Assembly: GCA_017935345.1 (NCBI GenBank)
Contig: JAGBHU010000032.1
Span: 1-64,000, forward strand
Reading direction: 5' to 3'
Source: Coprococcus sp.
GTDB taxonomy: Bacteria > Bacillota > Clostridia > Lachnospirales > Lachnospiraceae
DNA length: 64,000 bases
Positions 1-9,152 of the stretch are shown here, one piece after another. Each line of letters begins with the position of its first letter. Position 1 is the first letter of the stretch. The position numbers and the translations under genes are program-made. The notes under the pieces are model-generated. The model was not told the DNA's origin and searched no databases. It saw only the letters and a program-made list of their open reading frames with translations.

Positions 1-291
1 CAGCCTGTCGGCGACGTTGCTCTCTCTGGCATACCGCCGCGCCGCTTCCCGCCGTTCCTCGCTGTATGGGGCGGTCAGACGGAAAGAGAAGCGGCCTTTC
101 TCAATGTCAAACTCCATGCAGCCCGTTTCCGGGTCTGCGTCGGTCTGGCGGCACACATCGGGGTGCTGCTCGGCATAGGCGGCAAGCCGCTTCTTCAAGT
201 CGGTGTTGTGGGTACGGATATGGATCAACGGGTCTTTCTCATCAAACCAGATGTCTGTGATCTTTTTTTGCTTGGGAAGCCCTGTTCGCAT
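1..291 (-). CDS. Small conserved mobile-element protein (partial, runs off the left edge)
   Basis: The open frame reads leftward from an ATG at 291 and is still open at base 1, giving at least 97 residues beginning MRTGLPKQKKITDIWFDE. It contains a stretch resembling FDIEKGRFSFRLTAPYSEERR and is hydrophilic with no membrane segment. I recognise the sequence style as a small conserved protein that travels with TnpW and large serine recombinases in clostridial conjugative transposons, but I cannot assign a biochemical function. It lies downstream of tnpW on the same strand, which fits an operon-like element end. Confidence 0.7.
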   Translation of the reverse strand, partial: MRTGLPKQKKITDIWFDEKDPLIHIRTHNTDLKKRLAAYAEQHPDVCRQTDADPETGCMEFDIEKGRFSFRLTAPYSEERREAARRYARESNVADRL

Positions 292-383
292 AAACTCTCC
301 TTTCTGCGCCCTCGTTTGGAGAGAGGGGCATTTTTGAGGGAATTTTCCCGGCTCTTGACTTGGGGAAAATGGGGATTTTCAAA

Positions 384-424
384 TAGAAACCGCCCCGGCG
401 AACCATTCTTCGTCCGGGCGGTTC
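384..424 (-). terminator. Hairpin after tnpW
   Basis: A GC-rich inverted repeat (AACCGCCCCGG at 388-398 against CCGGGCGGTT at 414-423, one bulged base) follows the tnpW stop on the minus strand. On that strand it is followed by TTTCTATTT. A terminator is the simplest reading. Confidence 0.5.
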
Positions 425-619
425 CTATCGCGTGATTTTCGTTTTTTCCGGCTCTTGACCGTCCTGCAAGCTGTCGGCAAGTATCACTTTGAGCAGCTTG
501 TCGCGGAATGTTTCTGTGCCGCTGTGGTTGAAAAACAACTCCGCAACGATGGTCTGTCCGTCCCTCTGTGTCGTGATAACACTGTCGGGGGATTGAGGTG
601 TCCCGTTCTGTTCTGCCAT
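425..619 (-). CDS. tnpW: Transposon-encoded protein TnpW
   Basis: This 64-residue protein (start MAEQNGTPQSPDSVITTQRD) matches the TnpW family by sequence style. TnpW proteins are short accessory products of Tn4451-like elements whose function is not established. The segment GQTIVAELFFNHSGTETFRDKLLKVI is the conserved core. The ATG is preceded on the minus strand by AAAGGAG at about seven bases, which decides the start. It sits between the large serine recombinase and another small element protein, all leftward. A longer overlapping frame at 225-644 is a shadow. Confidence 0.85.
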   Translation of the reverse strand: MAEQNGTPQSPDSVITTQRDGQTIVAELFFNHSGTETFRDKLLKVILADSLQDGQEPEKTKITR

Positions 620-644
620 AGGCGGCTCCTTTCTCTGGGTGCAA

Positions 645-679
645 AAGAGGGATTTCCCGTAGCCCGGAAAATCCCTCTT
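645..679 (-). terminator. Hairpin after the serine recombinase
   Basis: AAGAGGGATTT at 645-655 pairs perfectly with AAATCCCTCTT at 669-679. The hairpin sits between the recombinase stop and tnpW, so it probably ends or attenuates recombinase mRNA on the minus strand. Confidence 0.55.
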
Positions 680-697
680 GGTTGTCAGTATTCGGTT

Positions 698-2548
698 TTA
701 CTGTGCGGGTGCTGCGGCGGCTTCCTGTGCCTTTTTCTTTGCCCGGTATTCCCGTGCTTTCATGCGGTCATACTCCCGTCGCTTTTCAAGGTTACGCGCC
801 CGGTACTCCCTTGAATACTGCCGGTGGTAGGCGCGGCTCTTTTCCTTTTGGGCTTCCTCGATTTTCTCCCGCATTTGCCGGATTTCCTGCTCCGTTGGCT
901 CTGTAAGCTGTGTCACTTCGTTCTCAAATTTGCCGATATAGTTGAAATATATCCCGATGTGCTGAATGGCTTGTTTTGCCCTTTTCTTGTCGCGCTCATG
1001 CACTTCAATCCGGCTGATAAACTCGTTGAGAATGGCGGGGGTCAGGTCGGTAAAGGCAGCGTAGCGTTCCGTCAGCTTCAAAAACTTCTGCGCCCGTCCG
1101 CCCGCGTTCTCAAAAGCGGATAGCTGCTCTTGCAGCTCGGCAAGCTCCGCTTTCAGCGCATAGTATTCTTCTGAATACTTCTGCGACATTTGCTCATAGC
1201 GGTCTTGCGGGATCGTGCCGAGGGCGTTGTCCTCATAGAGCTTGTTCAGCACCTTGTCAATCTGTTCAAGGCGCGTCGTGATTTGCGGGATACGCTTCTG
1301 CTGTTTCTTGGTCTTGTCGGTCTGCTGCATGGCAAGGTTCTTTTTCACTAAGGCTTCAAATTCCGCCCAGTTGCTGATAGAATAGTCCTCGATTTTCTTC
1401 AGCACTTCCGCGATGGTCTGCATGAGCAAATCCGCGTCAATGATGTGCGGGGAATTGCATTTGGGGTTTTTGGCTTTTCCCTTGTGGTACTCGCTGCAAT
1501 AGGCAACATGACGCTTGCCGCCATTCCGATAATCTATGCGAATGTGCATTTTCGCACCGCAATCCTTACAGAAAAGCAAGCCCGACAAAGGGTGGATTTC
1601 CCCGTCCCCGTTGGGGCGTTTGACGGGCGCATTTTCCAAAATCCGCTGTACGGTTTCAAAGTCGGTGCGGTCAATAATCGGCTCATGCACATTTTCGGTT
1701 ATCTGCCATTGGCTCCGGTCTACATAGTGGTTCCGCTTGTCGCGGAAGTGCTTTGTGGTCTTGAAGTTGACAACATCACCGCAATACTCCTGCCGTGTGA
1801 GGATATGGGTCAGGGTGGCTTTGTTCCACTTATAGCGGTTGGCCTCATTGAGCGCCCTGTTTTTACAGGTTCCCCGCCCGCGCTCTTTCATGTAGAATGT
1901 GGGCGTTGGGATTTGCGCCTGCGTGAGATATACGGCAATTTGGTTTCGGTTTTTTCCGTCCAGAAACAGGCGAAAAATCAAACGAACAACTCCGGCGGCT
2001 TCCTCGTCGATAATCCAAAAATCCTTGTTGTCCGGGGATTTGACATAGCCATAGGGGGCTTCGGTGGCAATCGGCTTTCCACTCATGCCCTTCGTCTTAA
2101 TGCCGGTCTTTACTTTCTTGCTGATGTCCTTTGCGTACCACTCCGACATGATGTTGATAAAGGGCGCAAACTCCAATGTATCGGGCTTTTCGCTGTCTAT
2201 CCCGTTGTTGACTGCGATAAAGCGCACATTGTTCCGTCTGAATATCTCCATCGCATTGCCGACTTGGAGATAGTCACGCCCCCAGCGTGTCAGGTCTTTC
2301 ATAATGCAGACACCGATTTTCCCGTTCTCTACATCGTCCATCATGCGGGAGTAGGCAGAACGGTCAAAAAATCTGCCGCTTTCGTCATCGTCAATGTAGT
2401 GCCGGATATTGGTTAAGTGCTGCCCTCTGGCGTAGTTCTCCAAAAAGATTTTTTGGTTCTGTATCGAGTTACTCTCACCGCCGTCCCTGTCCTCGTCGCC
2501 CACGGAAAGGCGGGAGTAAAGGGCTGTAATTTTACTATAATCAGTCAT
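698..2548 (-). CDS. Large serine recombinase (TnpX-like)
   Basis: A 616-residue site-specific recombinase of the large serine family. The N-terminal resolvase domain (about residues 1-150) has the catalytic Ser in the ALYSRLS motif (Ser15), followed by the recombinase domain, then a zinc-ribbon with CKDCG near the middle, a long coiled coil (about 400-480) and a very basic C-terminal tail. It would cut and rejoin DNA at the element ends to excise and insert the element. I chose the ATG at 2548 because CACAGGAGG precedes it by eight bases on the minus strand; a start 20 codons upstream is possible but has no ribosome site. Its upstream side abuts a broken coupling-protein gene, so this end of the element probably lies between the recombinase start and about 2604. 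Confidence 0.92.
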   Translation of the reverse strand: MTDYSKITALYSRLSVGDEDRDGGESNSIQNQKIFLENYARGQHLTNIRHYIDDDESGRFFDRSAYSRMMDDVENGKIGVCIMKDLTRWGRDYLQVGNAMEIFRRNNVRFIAVNNGIDSEKPDTLEFAPFINIMSEWYAKDISKKVKTGIKTKGMSGKPIATEAPYGYVKSPDNKDFWIIDEEAAGVVRLIFRLFLDGKNRNQIAVYLTQAQIPTPTFYMKERGRGTCKNRALNEANRYKWNKATLTHILTRQEYCGDVVNFKTTKHFRDKRNHYVDRSQWQITENVHEPIIDRTDFETVQRILENAPVKRPNGDGEIHPLSGLLFCKDCGAKMHIRIDYRNGGKRHVAYCSEYHKGKAKNPKCNSPHIIDADLLMQTIAEVLKKIEDYSISNWAEFEALVKKNLAMQQTDKTKKQQKRIPQITTRLEQIDKVLNKLYEDNALGTIPQDRYEQMSQKYSEEYYALKAELAELQEQLSAFENAGGRAQKFLKLTERYAAFTDLTPAILNEFISRIEVHERDKKRAKQAIQHIGIYFNYIGKFENEVTQLTEPTEQEIRQMREKIEEAQKEKSRAYHRQYSREYRARNLEKRREYDRMKAREYRAKKKAQEAAAAPAQ

Positions 2549-2595
2549 GTGCATAACCTCCTGTGCGTCCATATAGGCTTCCTTTACACTTAAAA

Positions 2596-2901
2596 TTATG
2601 CACTCCAACGTGCAGAACCGTATTCCATGCCTTTTCGGTACTTCTTCGCGTTCTTGCCTTTCATGTAAACGGCAAGCCGGATAATGACCGCCCCCGCAAT
2701 GCCGATAAGCAGATCGGCGGGGTGCAGGCTCGGCGCGATACTGGAAAAGGCGGCGGCAAAGCCCGTCCCAAGCTGCAAGAGCTTTTCGCTTGCGTCTGCG
2801 CCGGGGGTAAGGCGTATTGCTGCGCCTATCTTGTCAAACAGATAGACAAAGAGCAGATAGGGCAGGTTGAGGATAAGCAGCTTTTTGACTTCCTGCTTCA
2901 T
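2596..2901 (-). pseudogene. VirD4/TraG-type coupling protein, 5' fragment cut by the recombinase element
   Basis: The 101 residues match the N-terminus of the CD1115-type VirD4 coupling protein of clostridial conjugative elements. Two membrane segments are visible, one near residues 8-25 and one near 62-78, and the conserved EYGSARW motif is at the end. In the family this motif leads straight into the cytoplasmic ATPase, whereas here the frame reads SA and stops. The gene has therefore lost its Walker motifs and about 500 residues. The break falls at about 2604, immediately beside the start of the serine recombinase, consistent with insertion of that element into traG. It overlaps pcfB upstream by four bases, as in intact operons. 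Confidence 0.85.
2604..2606. other. Right junction of the serine-recombinase element inside traG
   Basis: Homology to the coupling protein ends after the GSARW codons, and the recombinase 5' region begins within about 50 bases. I infer a recombination junction here. The exact crossover dinucleotide cannot be fixed without the other end of the element. Confidence 0.55.
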
Positions 2902-3374
2902 AGCGATACCTCCCTGTCCTTGTTCTTTACCTTGTCCCGCTGCGCGTTCAAGCCCGCCGCCTTTTCTTTCAGAGAGGAAAGCAGCTTGCGGATAGAGGGC
3001 TTTTTCTCCTGTGTCAGCTTCTTTGCGGAAAACTCCTTAAAGGCTGCGGTCAGCACGTCAGCGTCGCGGCCTTTGAAAAACACAAGGTAGCGGGGCGGGT
3101 TTTCCGTCGTGTCCTTTTTCAGCGCAAAGTCGATACCGTACTTTTTCGCCGTACTCTCAAAGGCTTTGATATTGCCCTCGGTAATCTCAATGTTGGAAAC
3201 TCCCGCGTTCTGCTTCATAAGCTGCTTTAAGGTCTGCTTGCCCTGCGGCGTTTTGTCTTTCTGCTTCTTCATCTGTGCAAGCAGCGTTTTCATAGCCTTT
3301 TGAAGTGTCTGCGCGGTCAGCTTCCCGGTCTTGATGTAAAGGGCTATGGTCTTTTCGTTGATTTCATCTTGCAT
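2898..3374 (-). CDS. pcfB: PcfB-family conjugation protein (DUF3801)
   Basis: A 158-residue protein of the PcfB family, an accessory factor that in Gram-positive conjugative plasmids and transposons acts with the relaxase and coupling protein in DNA processing. The diagnostic segments are the N-terminal KTIALYIKTGKLTAQTLQKA, the central SNIEITEGNIKAFESTAKKYGIDF and RYLVFFKGRDADVLTAAFKEF. The C-terminus is lysine-rich. The protein appears complete, but its start codon lies at the edge of a composition break and no ribosome site precedes it: the DNA beyond 3377 belongs to a type III restriction gene. It is thus likely not expressed from its native promoter. It is followed by the traG fragment with a four-base overlap. 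Confidence 0.85.
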   Translation of the reverse strand: MQDEINEKTIALYIKTGKLTAQTLQKAMKTLLAQMKKQKDKTPQGKQTLKQLMKQNAGVSNIEITEGNIKAFESTAKKYGIDFALKKDTTENPPRYLVFFKGRDADVLTAAFKEFSAKKLTQEKKPSIRKLLSSLKEKAAGLNAQRDKVKNKDREVSL

Positions 3375-3384
3375 TTTTATTTAT
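3375..3384. other. Junction between conjugative-element DNA and the type III res gene
   Basis: GC-rich mobile-element DNA (pcfB on minus) changes abruptly to AT-rich DNA carrying an N-terminally truncated restriction subunit on plus. The pcfB ATG and the first homologous res codons lie within about ten bases of each other. Neither gene keeps its upstream sequence, so this is a rearrangement or insertion boundary. Confidence 0.75.
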
Positions 3385-6006
3385 AACAGCGATAATCCCA
3401 AGCAGATTAGTTCTAAATTAGTGGAGAGCTCCGATTTAAGTATCTGTGTTTTGAATATCCAGGCATTTAACAAAAATACCAATATACTTAGAAAAACAGA
3501 TGAGTATGATCAAAATCTTTGGGAAGATATTAAATATATCAAGCCGATTGTAATTATTGATGAACCACAGAAGATTGAAGGAACTGCAAAGAAAAAATCA
3601 AAATCATTAGAGGCGATTGAAGAACTTCAGCCTTTGTTTACTTTGCGCTATTCTGCTACACATAAGCAGTTATACAATCAAATTTACAAATTGGATTCTT
3701 ATGCTGCATATCAGAAAGACCTTGTAAAGAAGATTGTGGTGAAGACAGTTCACGGGGTAATTCCAAAAGACTATCCGTATGTGCGATATTTGTCTTTTAC
3801 CAGTGATTTGAAAGCTAAGATAGAAATATTTTCTCAAAAGCAGGGCGGAACAATCCGCTTCAGGACTTTTAATGTTGGTGGAGGAGTATCTCTTGAAGAA
3901 CTTTCTGGAGGATTACCACAATACAAGGATTATCGTATTGCAGAGGAACCACATAAACTCAAGCCACTGGCTATTGCAACAAAGGAAGGCTTCTTTTCTT
4001 TAGATCAGGGACATAGTAATTATGAGATTGAAAAAAATGAGGCAGTACGTATTCAGATTAGACTGGCAATAGAAAATCATTTCTCAAAACAGTTTAATAT
4101 AATTCGTCAGGGTAAAAAAATTAAAGCGTTGACACTGTTCTTTATTGATGCAGTCGATAAAGTACGTGATGATACTGCACCAGATGGACGAGGAGAATAC
4201 TTGCGAATTTTTGATGAGGAATACAGGAAATACGTAAGTACTCATACACATCTATTGGAACAGAATAAAGAATACTTTCCGGAATATATGAATGTCCAGG
4301 CTGTCAGGGAGGGATATTTTGCCAGAGATAAAAAGAATAACGCCGTAGAAGTCGAAGGTTGGGATTCGTCTCTTGATGAAAGCAATATGAAAATCAAGAA
4401 AAAGTCACAAGAGGATATCGATAGAGGAATTAGTCTGATTTTGGAAAAGAAAGATGAATTGATTTCTTTTGATGAGCCTTTAGCATTTATTTTCTCGCAT
4501 TCAGCACTTAGAGAAGGTTGGGATAATCCGAATGTATTTACTCTTTGCACATTGAAATCCGGAGGCTCTGATATTGCCAAAAAACAGGAGATTGGCCGAG
4601 GATTGAGGTTACCGGTTGATATTACAGGTAATAGGTGCATAGATAAGAGAATCAATGAGTTAACAGTCATTGCCAATGATTATTATGATCATTTTGCAGC
4701 GGCATTACAGAAAGATTTCAATGATAATATGCATTTTGATAAAGATGAAGTAACTGCTGAAATACTGATTACTACATTAAAAACAGCAGGAGTTCCAGCC
4801 TCCAAGATTACACCTGAATTGGTTGACATCTTTAAACAAGAATTAGTATCAGCAGGAGTAATGAATTCAAATAATATGATGAAGGGTTCTTCTGACCAGA
4901 TTACGAAAATTTTTGATAATATGATATTCGTGAATGATACCTTAAATGAACATGCAGAAATTATCAAAAAGCAGTTTAAAGAAATGATGATCCAGAAGGG
5001 TACAAGGAAAATTGAAATTGTGAATGGAGATAATGCCCCATATGAAAATAAAGTGCGGGCTTATGTGACGGAAGGAGAGTTTAAAAAGATCTATATGGCA
5101 CTTCGCCAGAATCTGATGAAGCGAACCATATATAAGTTCAAGATTGATAAAGATCAGTTTATTGAGGATTGCATTTTTGATATTGATCAGACACTATTGT
5201 TTAAAAAGGCAAAAAATGAATATAAAGTGGAAACAGGCAGAGCAAAATTTAATTCATCTGCGATGTTTGTAATGGAAGAAACTGTCTATGGTGATAAACA
5301 GATGGAAATTGAAATAAGTTCTGATCCAAAATCTGATTTTGAAATTGCAAATTATATTATGCATCATACCATGCTACCTCGACTGGCTATTTTTAAGATA
5401 ATTCAAGGAATTGATAAACGGGAGTTATTGAACAATCAGGATATTCTGGATGAGGTTACTCAGCTTATCTTGCAAAAACTGAATGATACAAAAGCGGCTA
5501 ATATTATTTCTTATGAAGTTATCAATGGCTATGAGCTGGATGAGAGTAATATTTTTGAACTGGATACGATTTCAGCTGAAGATTTTGAACAAGAATGGAG
5601 AGTGTTCCAAGCAAGATCTGATAGAAGTTCAGCAATGAATGAGTACTATAAAATGGATAGTGAAGGTGAGGCAGAATTTGCACATAAACTTGAGAATAAT
5701 ACAAATGTATTATTGTTCACGAAGTTAAAAAAGGGCGGTTTTGTGATTGATACGCCATATGGAAATTACAGCCCTGACTGGGCAGTGGTTTGCAAAAAAG
5801 AAGCATTAGAGGATGCTTCTCTAGGCATTTATTTTATTGTAGAGACAAAAGCAGGAAAGCGTGAAGCGAATCTGCAAGATGTTGAGCGAAATAAGATTCA
5901 TTGTGGTAAGCTACACTTTAAAGCAGTATCTGACCAAATTAAATTTGACTGGGTAAATAGTTATGAGGATTTCAGAACAAAATTTGGTGTATCAGAAGGT
6001 AATTGA
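3378..6006 (+). pseudogene. res: Type III restriction enzyme Res subunit, 5' truncated
   Basis: About 875 residues of a type III restriction (Res) subunit, an SF2 helicase-nuclease that translocates on DNA with its Mod partner. Visible are motif Ia/Ib-like LNIQAFN, motif II DEPQKIEG, motif III RYSATHK, the C-terminal helicase motifs EGWDNPNVF and EIGRGLRLPV, and a C-terminal PD-(D/E)xK nuclease pattern (YSPDWAV ... YFIVETKAG) near the end. The N-terminus with the Walker A TGxGKT motif, normally 100-150 residues further upstream, is missing, and the codons before about 3378 read antisense through pcfB. The subunit is therefore probably inactive. No Mod methylase is in the window; it may lie left of the inserted element. 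Confidence 0.88.
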
Positions 6007-6021
6007 GTGAGGTGAGAAAAA

Positions 6022-6228
6022 ATGTCCGAAATTAAATATGAAATAATAGAAAAACTTGGGATATTGTCAGAAAGCACAAAAGGTTGGACGAAGGAACTTA
6101 ATTTGATATCTTGGAATGGAAGCACACCGAAATATGATATTAGGGATTGGTCTCCTGATCATGAAAAAATGGGAAAAGGCATTACATTAACAGATGAGGA
6201 AGCAAAGAAGTTGAAAGAATTGTTATGA
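6022..6228 (+). CDS. YdbC-like small PC4-type ssDNA-binding protein
   Basis: A 68-residue protein with the features of the PC4/YdbC family: a beta-rich N-terminal half with a central DIRDW motif and a C-terminal helix led by GKGITLTDEEAKKLKELL. PC4-like proteins bind single-stranded DNA as dimers. The ATG is preceded by GAGGTGAG at good spacing, 15 bases after the res stop, so it was probably the next gene of the restriction operon. It overlaps the following gene by four bases (ATGA). Confidence 0.8.
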   Translation: MSEIKYEIIEKLGILSESTKGWTKELNLISWNGSTPKYDIRDWSPDHEKMGKGITLTDEEAKKLKELL

Positions 6229-7061
6229 AGAATATTGAACAAGCAAAGAAGTATGCATGGGAACAATCTGATTGGATCGATCATCGTAATGGATACTTCT
6301 CAATGAAAGAATGCGTGTACTTTTATCATAAAGAGCAGACTATATTCAACCCATGGTTGGATTTGAAGGGAAATCCCATTGAAGATCCTTTTTCTTATTA
6401 TGGAAAGGAGAAAGTGGATGAATTCTGCAGGCGAATTGTTGCGAAAAAAGAAGGAATAATGCAGGTCCATCAGGTCACTGTGGATAGTAATATTTTAGAG
6501 TTTTTGAAGATGCTATATTTCGGAGTAACTGATAATCCGTTTGAGGCAGCCAGCCGGAGTGCGTATACGGATATGTGCAGAACTATTCGGTTTCACGGTA
6601 AAAATGGAGACGCTTTGAGAAAGTCTGTTGATGTTCTTTTGGAAGAAAGAATACCAGAACTGATTGACGTAGATAATTCGGAAAAATATACACAGTGGCA
6701 TTATTCAATTTGTAAGCTGATAGTAGACCAATATGAAGCAGAGGGAATAGAATTCTATATCGGACAGGCACAAAAATGGGTGAATATGACGTTGAAGTAT
6801 TTATATGTGCTTGTGCCGGATGTAGTGGAACCATTCTACCGTTTCTTACATATTCCATTGGACAATTATATTATGGATATCGCCAAGAAACAGTATGGGG
6901 TACCTGTTTTGACTACTGCTTGGAGCAGAATATCAGATTATCAGGTTTACTTGGATTATGAGCAAATGCTTATGGAAGTGATAGACGAGGTACCATTGGA
7001 CTGGGAGTTTAGAAAATGGGTAGAATCTGCTCGTCAGAAAAAGTCCAAAAAATCTAGTTGA
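6225..7061 (+). CDS. Unknown 278-residue protein in the restriction-linked cluster
   Basis: I do not recognise a family. The protein is soluble, with no signal peptide or membrane segment, rich in Tyr and Trp (for example DWIDHRNGYF near the N-terminus and PFYRFLHIPLDNYIMDIAKK near residue 210), and probably alpha-helical. Its ATG overlaps the stop of the PC4-like gene (ATGA), so the two are probably translationally coupled. It lies between the PC4-like protein and a DUF1643 protein, which suggests a cargo gene of the same AT-rich defence-like cluster. Function is unassigned. Confidence 0.6.
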   Translation: MKNIEQAKKYAWEQSDWIDHRNGYFSMKECVYFYHKEQTIFNPWLDLKGNPIEDPFSYYGKEKVDEFCRRIVAKKEGIMQVHQVTVDSNILEFLKMLYFGVTDNPFEAASRSAYTDMCRTIRFHGKNGDALRKSVDVLLEERIPELIDVDNSEKYTQWHYSICKLIVDQYEAEGIEFYIGQAQKWVNMTLKYLYVLVPDVVEPFYRFLHIPLDNYIMDIAKKQYGVPVLTTAWSRISDYQVYLDYEQMLMEVIDEVPLDWEFRKWVESARQKKSKKSS

Positions 7062-7109
7062 TGATCGAAAGAATCATATTATCAAAACTACTATGCAAAG
7101 GAAAATAAA

Positions 7110-7640
7110 ATGGTTGAAAATAATCAGAATATACCAGAAGGATGGCTTTACATAGGAGATGAAAAAGTACGCTATGCATTGGGGGAACCAGGCAGTTGTA
7201 ATTTATTAATAGTTGGTTTGAATCCCAGTACAGCAACACCGGATAAACCAGATCCAACAATAAAACGAGTTAGAAAAATTGTTGATAAAGAGAAACTAAA
7301 TGGTTGGATTATGATAAATTTATATCCGATGAGGACTCCAAAGCCAAGTGAGTTGCCCCCTGCTATGGATGAAGAAATTTCAAAAAGAAATAGAGAAGTG
7401 ATAAAGTGGATTGATCATAATTATCCAATCGGTCGTGTATATGCTGCATGGGGTACAAATATTGAGAAGAGAGGATATTTAGTAGATGAGTGTCAGGATA
7501 TAGTAGATTCGATACACTCAGACCAATGGTTTGTGCGTGGCATAACAAAAAATGGTCATCCAAAGCATCCGCTTTATGTCCCTTATGAAGAAAAAATGGA
7601 GTGGTTTCCTGTACAGGATTATCTGTGGAGTTTTGAATGA
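7110..7640 (+). CDS. DUF1643 family protein
   Basis: A 176-residue protein with the DUF1643 signature: LLIVGLNPSTATPDKPDPTIKRV near residues 30-53, then INLYPMRTPKPSEL and VYAAWGTNI. Family members occur in mobile regions and their activity is unknown; the fold is often compared with uracil-DNA-glycosylase-like domains. AAAGGAAA precedes the ATG by about seven bases. It is co-oriented with the preceding gene and 48 bases downstream of it. Confidence 0.85.
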   Translation: MVENNQNIPEGWLYIGDEKVRYALGEPGSCNLLIVGLNPSTATPDKPDPTIKRVRKIVDKEKLNGWIMINLYPMRTPKPSELPPAMDEEISKRNREVIKWIDHNYPIGRVYAAWGTNIEKRGYLVDECQDIVDSIHSDQWFVRGITKNGHPKHPLYVPYEEKMEWFPVQDYLWSFE

Positions 7641-7658
7641 TGAGAATATGTTAATTAC

Positions 7659-7694
7659 ACCCAAGTAGGTATCAATAATGGTGACTACTTGGGT
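7659..7694 (+). terminator. Hairpin after the DUF1643 gene
   Basis: ACCCAAGTAG at 7659-7668 pairs perfectly with CTACTTGGGT at 7685-7694 just after the DUF1643 stop. There is no strong T run. A second inverted repeat (CACCATATT at 7746-7754, AATATGGTG at 7773-7781) lies further on. The 205-base gap holds no gene I can support. Confidence 0.45.
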
Positions 7695-7845
7695 ACAATT
7701 TGGGATGGAAATTGTTATAATTGAAATTGAAGATGAAATGAGAAACACCATATTGGAAGCCAGAAACGTCAGAATATGGTGAACGCATAGGCTAAAACAA
7801 ATAATGGCTTGATATGTGTATTTGTTATTCATATAGGAATAGGAT

Positions 7846-9030
7846 ATGTATGAGATTAAAAAACAGCTGGAAAATTTGAAATTACCGGATACTTGTGTTT
7901 CTGATGGAAAAGAATACTTTTTGGATCCGGTGCGTGAAAGAATGATATTAAAAACTCCGGAAGAAATAATTCGGCAGACGATGGTACAATTTCTGTTAAA
8001 GGTGATTCATGTGCCATCAAATATGCTGCAGGTTGAAATGCTTTTATCAAAGTATGGGGTGGACAGCATAAGGCGTGCGGATCTGGTAATCGAAAGATAT
8101 ACAAAAAGCAAAGATGTTATTTCACCATTAGCGATTATTGAGTGTAAAGCACCAGAAATAATGCTGGGTGATGCGGAAATTCAGCAGGTATGTGATTATG
8201 CAGATTGCCTTGGTGCAGATTATATTGCTGTCACAAACGGTACAGATATGATTGTTGCAAAGTATTGTGAAGAACGTAATCAGTACATAGAACTGAAGTT
8301 ATTCCCTGAATATGAAGCTATGTTAAAGGGAGAAGGGGATGAGCTGTTAGAAGAGCCGCCCAAACCACGTTTTTCGTATGATGAGTTGGAGAGTAAAAGA
8401 GATTATTATTGTGGTTATGAATTTAATCCGAATACTCCGGTACCAATGAGAGCGTTTTTGACAAATTTATGGGAATGTTTTCTTGATACCAGCCATAGCC
8501 TGCCTGAGAGGGAATATAAGATTTTCGCGCTACTTAAGGATTATGGTATTCGACTGTTGTCATGTGGAAATGCATCTGGTGGAACATATCAGGGAGCATA
8601 TAGATCATTCCTGGTAAAATATCACGAAAATACTTTTTTTATGAATTTGAGTTTTTTTGATTATGGAACATCTACAATTCTTACAGTTTCAGTAGATCAG
8701 GATAATCATAGACCGCATAATGCCCTGCAATACTCTGTTGACAAAAATATTGTTCGGATTGGAGAAGCATATCATTTTTACCATAATGGAAGAATTGCTG
8801 TTGGAAAAATTGGAAGTGGCAAGTCTTCTGAACTAAAAGAATTGCTTGAAAATCTATATCCTGTTATTATTAAAAATGGGAAAATAGAACTGGGAACGGT
8901 ACATAATAATGAATTATTGTATATGGATACGCCTGAAATAATGACTCTGGTGGAAAATTTATTGTCATATGCACTGATAAGGGATGAGTATAGGGAAATA
9001 TGTAAAAGGAAAAGAGAATTTGATAAATAA
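7846..9030 (+). CDS. HsdR N-terminal-domain nuclease-like protein (stand-alone)
   Basis: A 394-residue protein whose first half matches the type I restriction enzyme R-subunit N-terminal domain: ETPEEIIRQ-like start (KTPEEIIRQTMVQFLL), RRADLVIERY, and PLAIIECKAP, which give the PD-(D/E)xK pattern with the acidic residue of RADLV and the ExK of ECK. No helicase domain follows. The second half (about 170-394) is of unknown fold and contains IAVGKIGSGKSSELKELL near residue 315; this resembles a P-loop but has no clear Walker B. It may be a solitary nuclease or cargo of the restriction-like cluster. The ATG at 7846 follows a weak AGGAT site. Confidence 0.75.
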   Translation: MYEIKKQLENLKLPDTCVSDGKEYFLDPVRERMILKTPEEIIRQTMVQFLLKVIHVPSNMLQVEMLLSKYGVDSIRRADLVIERYTKSKDVISPLAIIECKAPEIMLGDAEIQQVCDYADCLGADYIAVTNGTDMIVAKYCEERNQYIELKLFPEYEAMLKGEGDELLEEPPKPRFSYDELESKRDYYCGYEFNPNTPVPMRAFLTNLWECFLDTSHSLPEREYKIFALLKDYGIRLLSCGNASGGTYQGAYRSFLVKYHENTFFMNLSFFDYGTSTILTVSVDQDNHRPHNALQYSVDKNIVRIGEAYHFYHNGRIAVGKIGSGKSSELKELLENLYPVIIKNGKIELGTVHNNELLYMDTPEIMTLVENLLSYALIRDEYREICKRKREFDK

Positions 9031-9152
9031 GAGAAATGTTTGTCGAAATCCGGCGAATCATGTCAGTCATTGTTATTTGACATTGAGTTCATATCTTTGT
9101 ACAATTTAATCACGAAATTGGTGATTGTAAAGTACAGGAGGATGAAACGAGA

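Noticed and set aside
225..644. 139-codon minus-strand frame over tnpW
   Set aside because: It overlaps tnpW in another frame, has no family resemblance and no ribosome site.
1445..2416. 323-codon plus-strand frame antisense to the serine recombinase
   Set aside because: It is a shadow of the GC-rich recombinase gene; the motif-bearing recombinase frame explains the region.
3346..3377. ATG at 3346 as start of the restriction subunit
   Set aside because: The first ten codons run antisense through pcfB and are not part of the Res family, so the ORF start is an accident of the junction.
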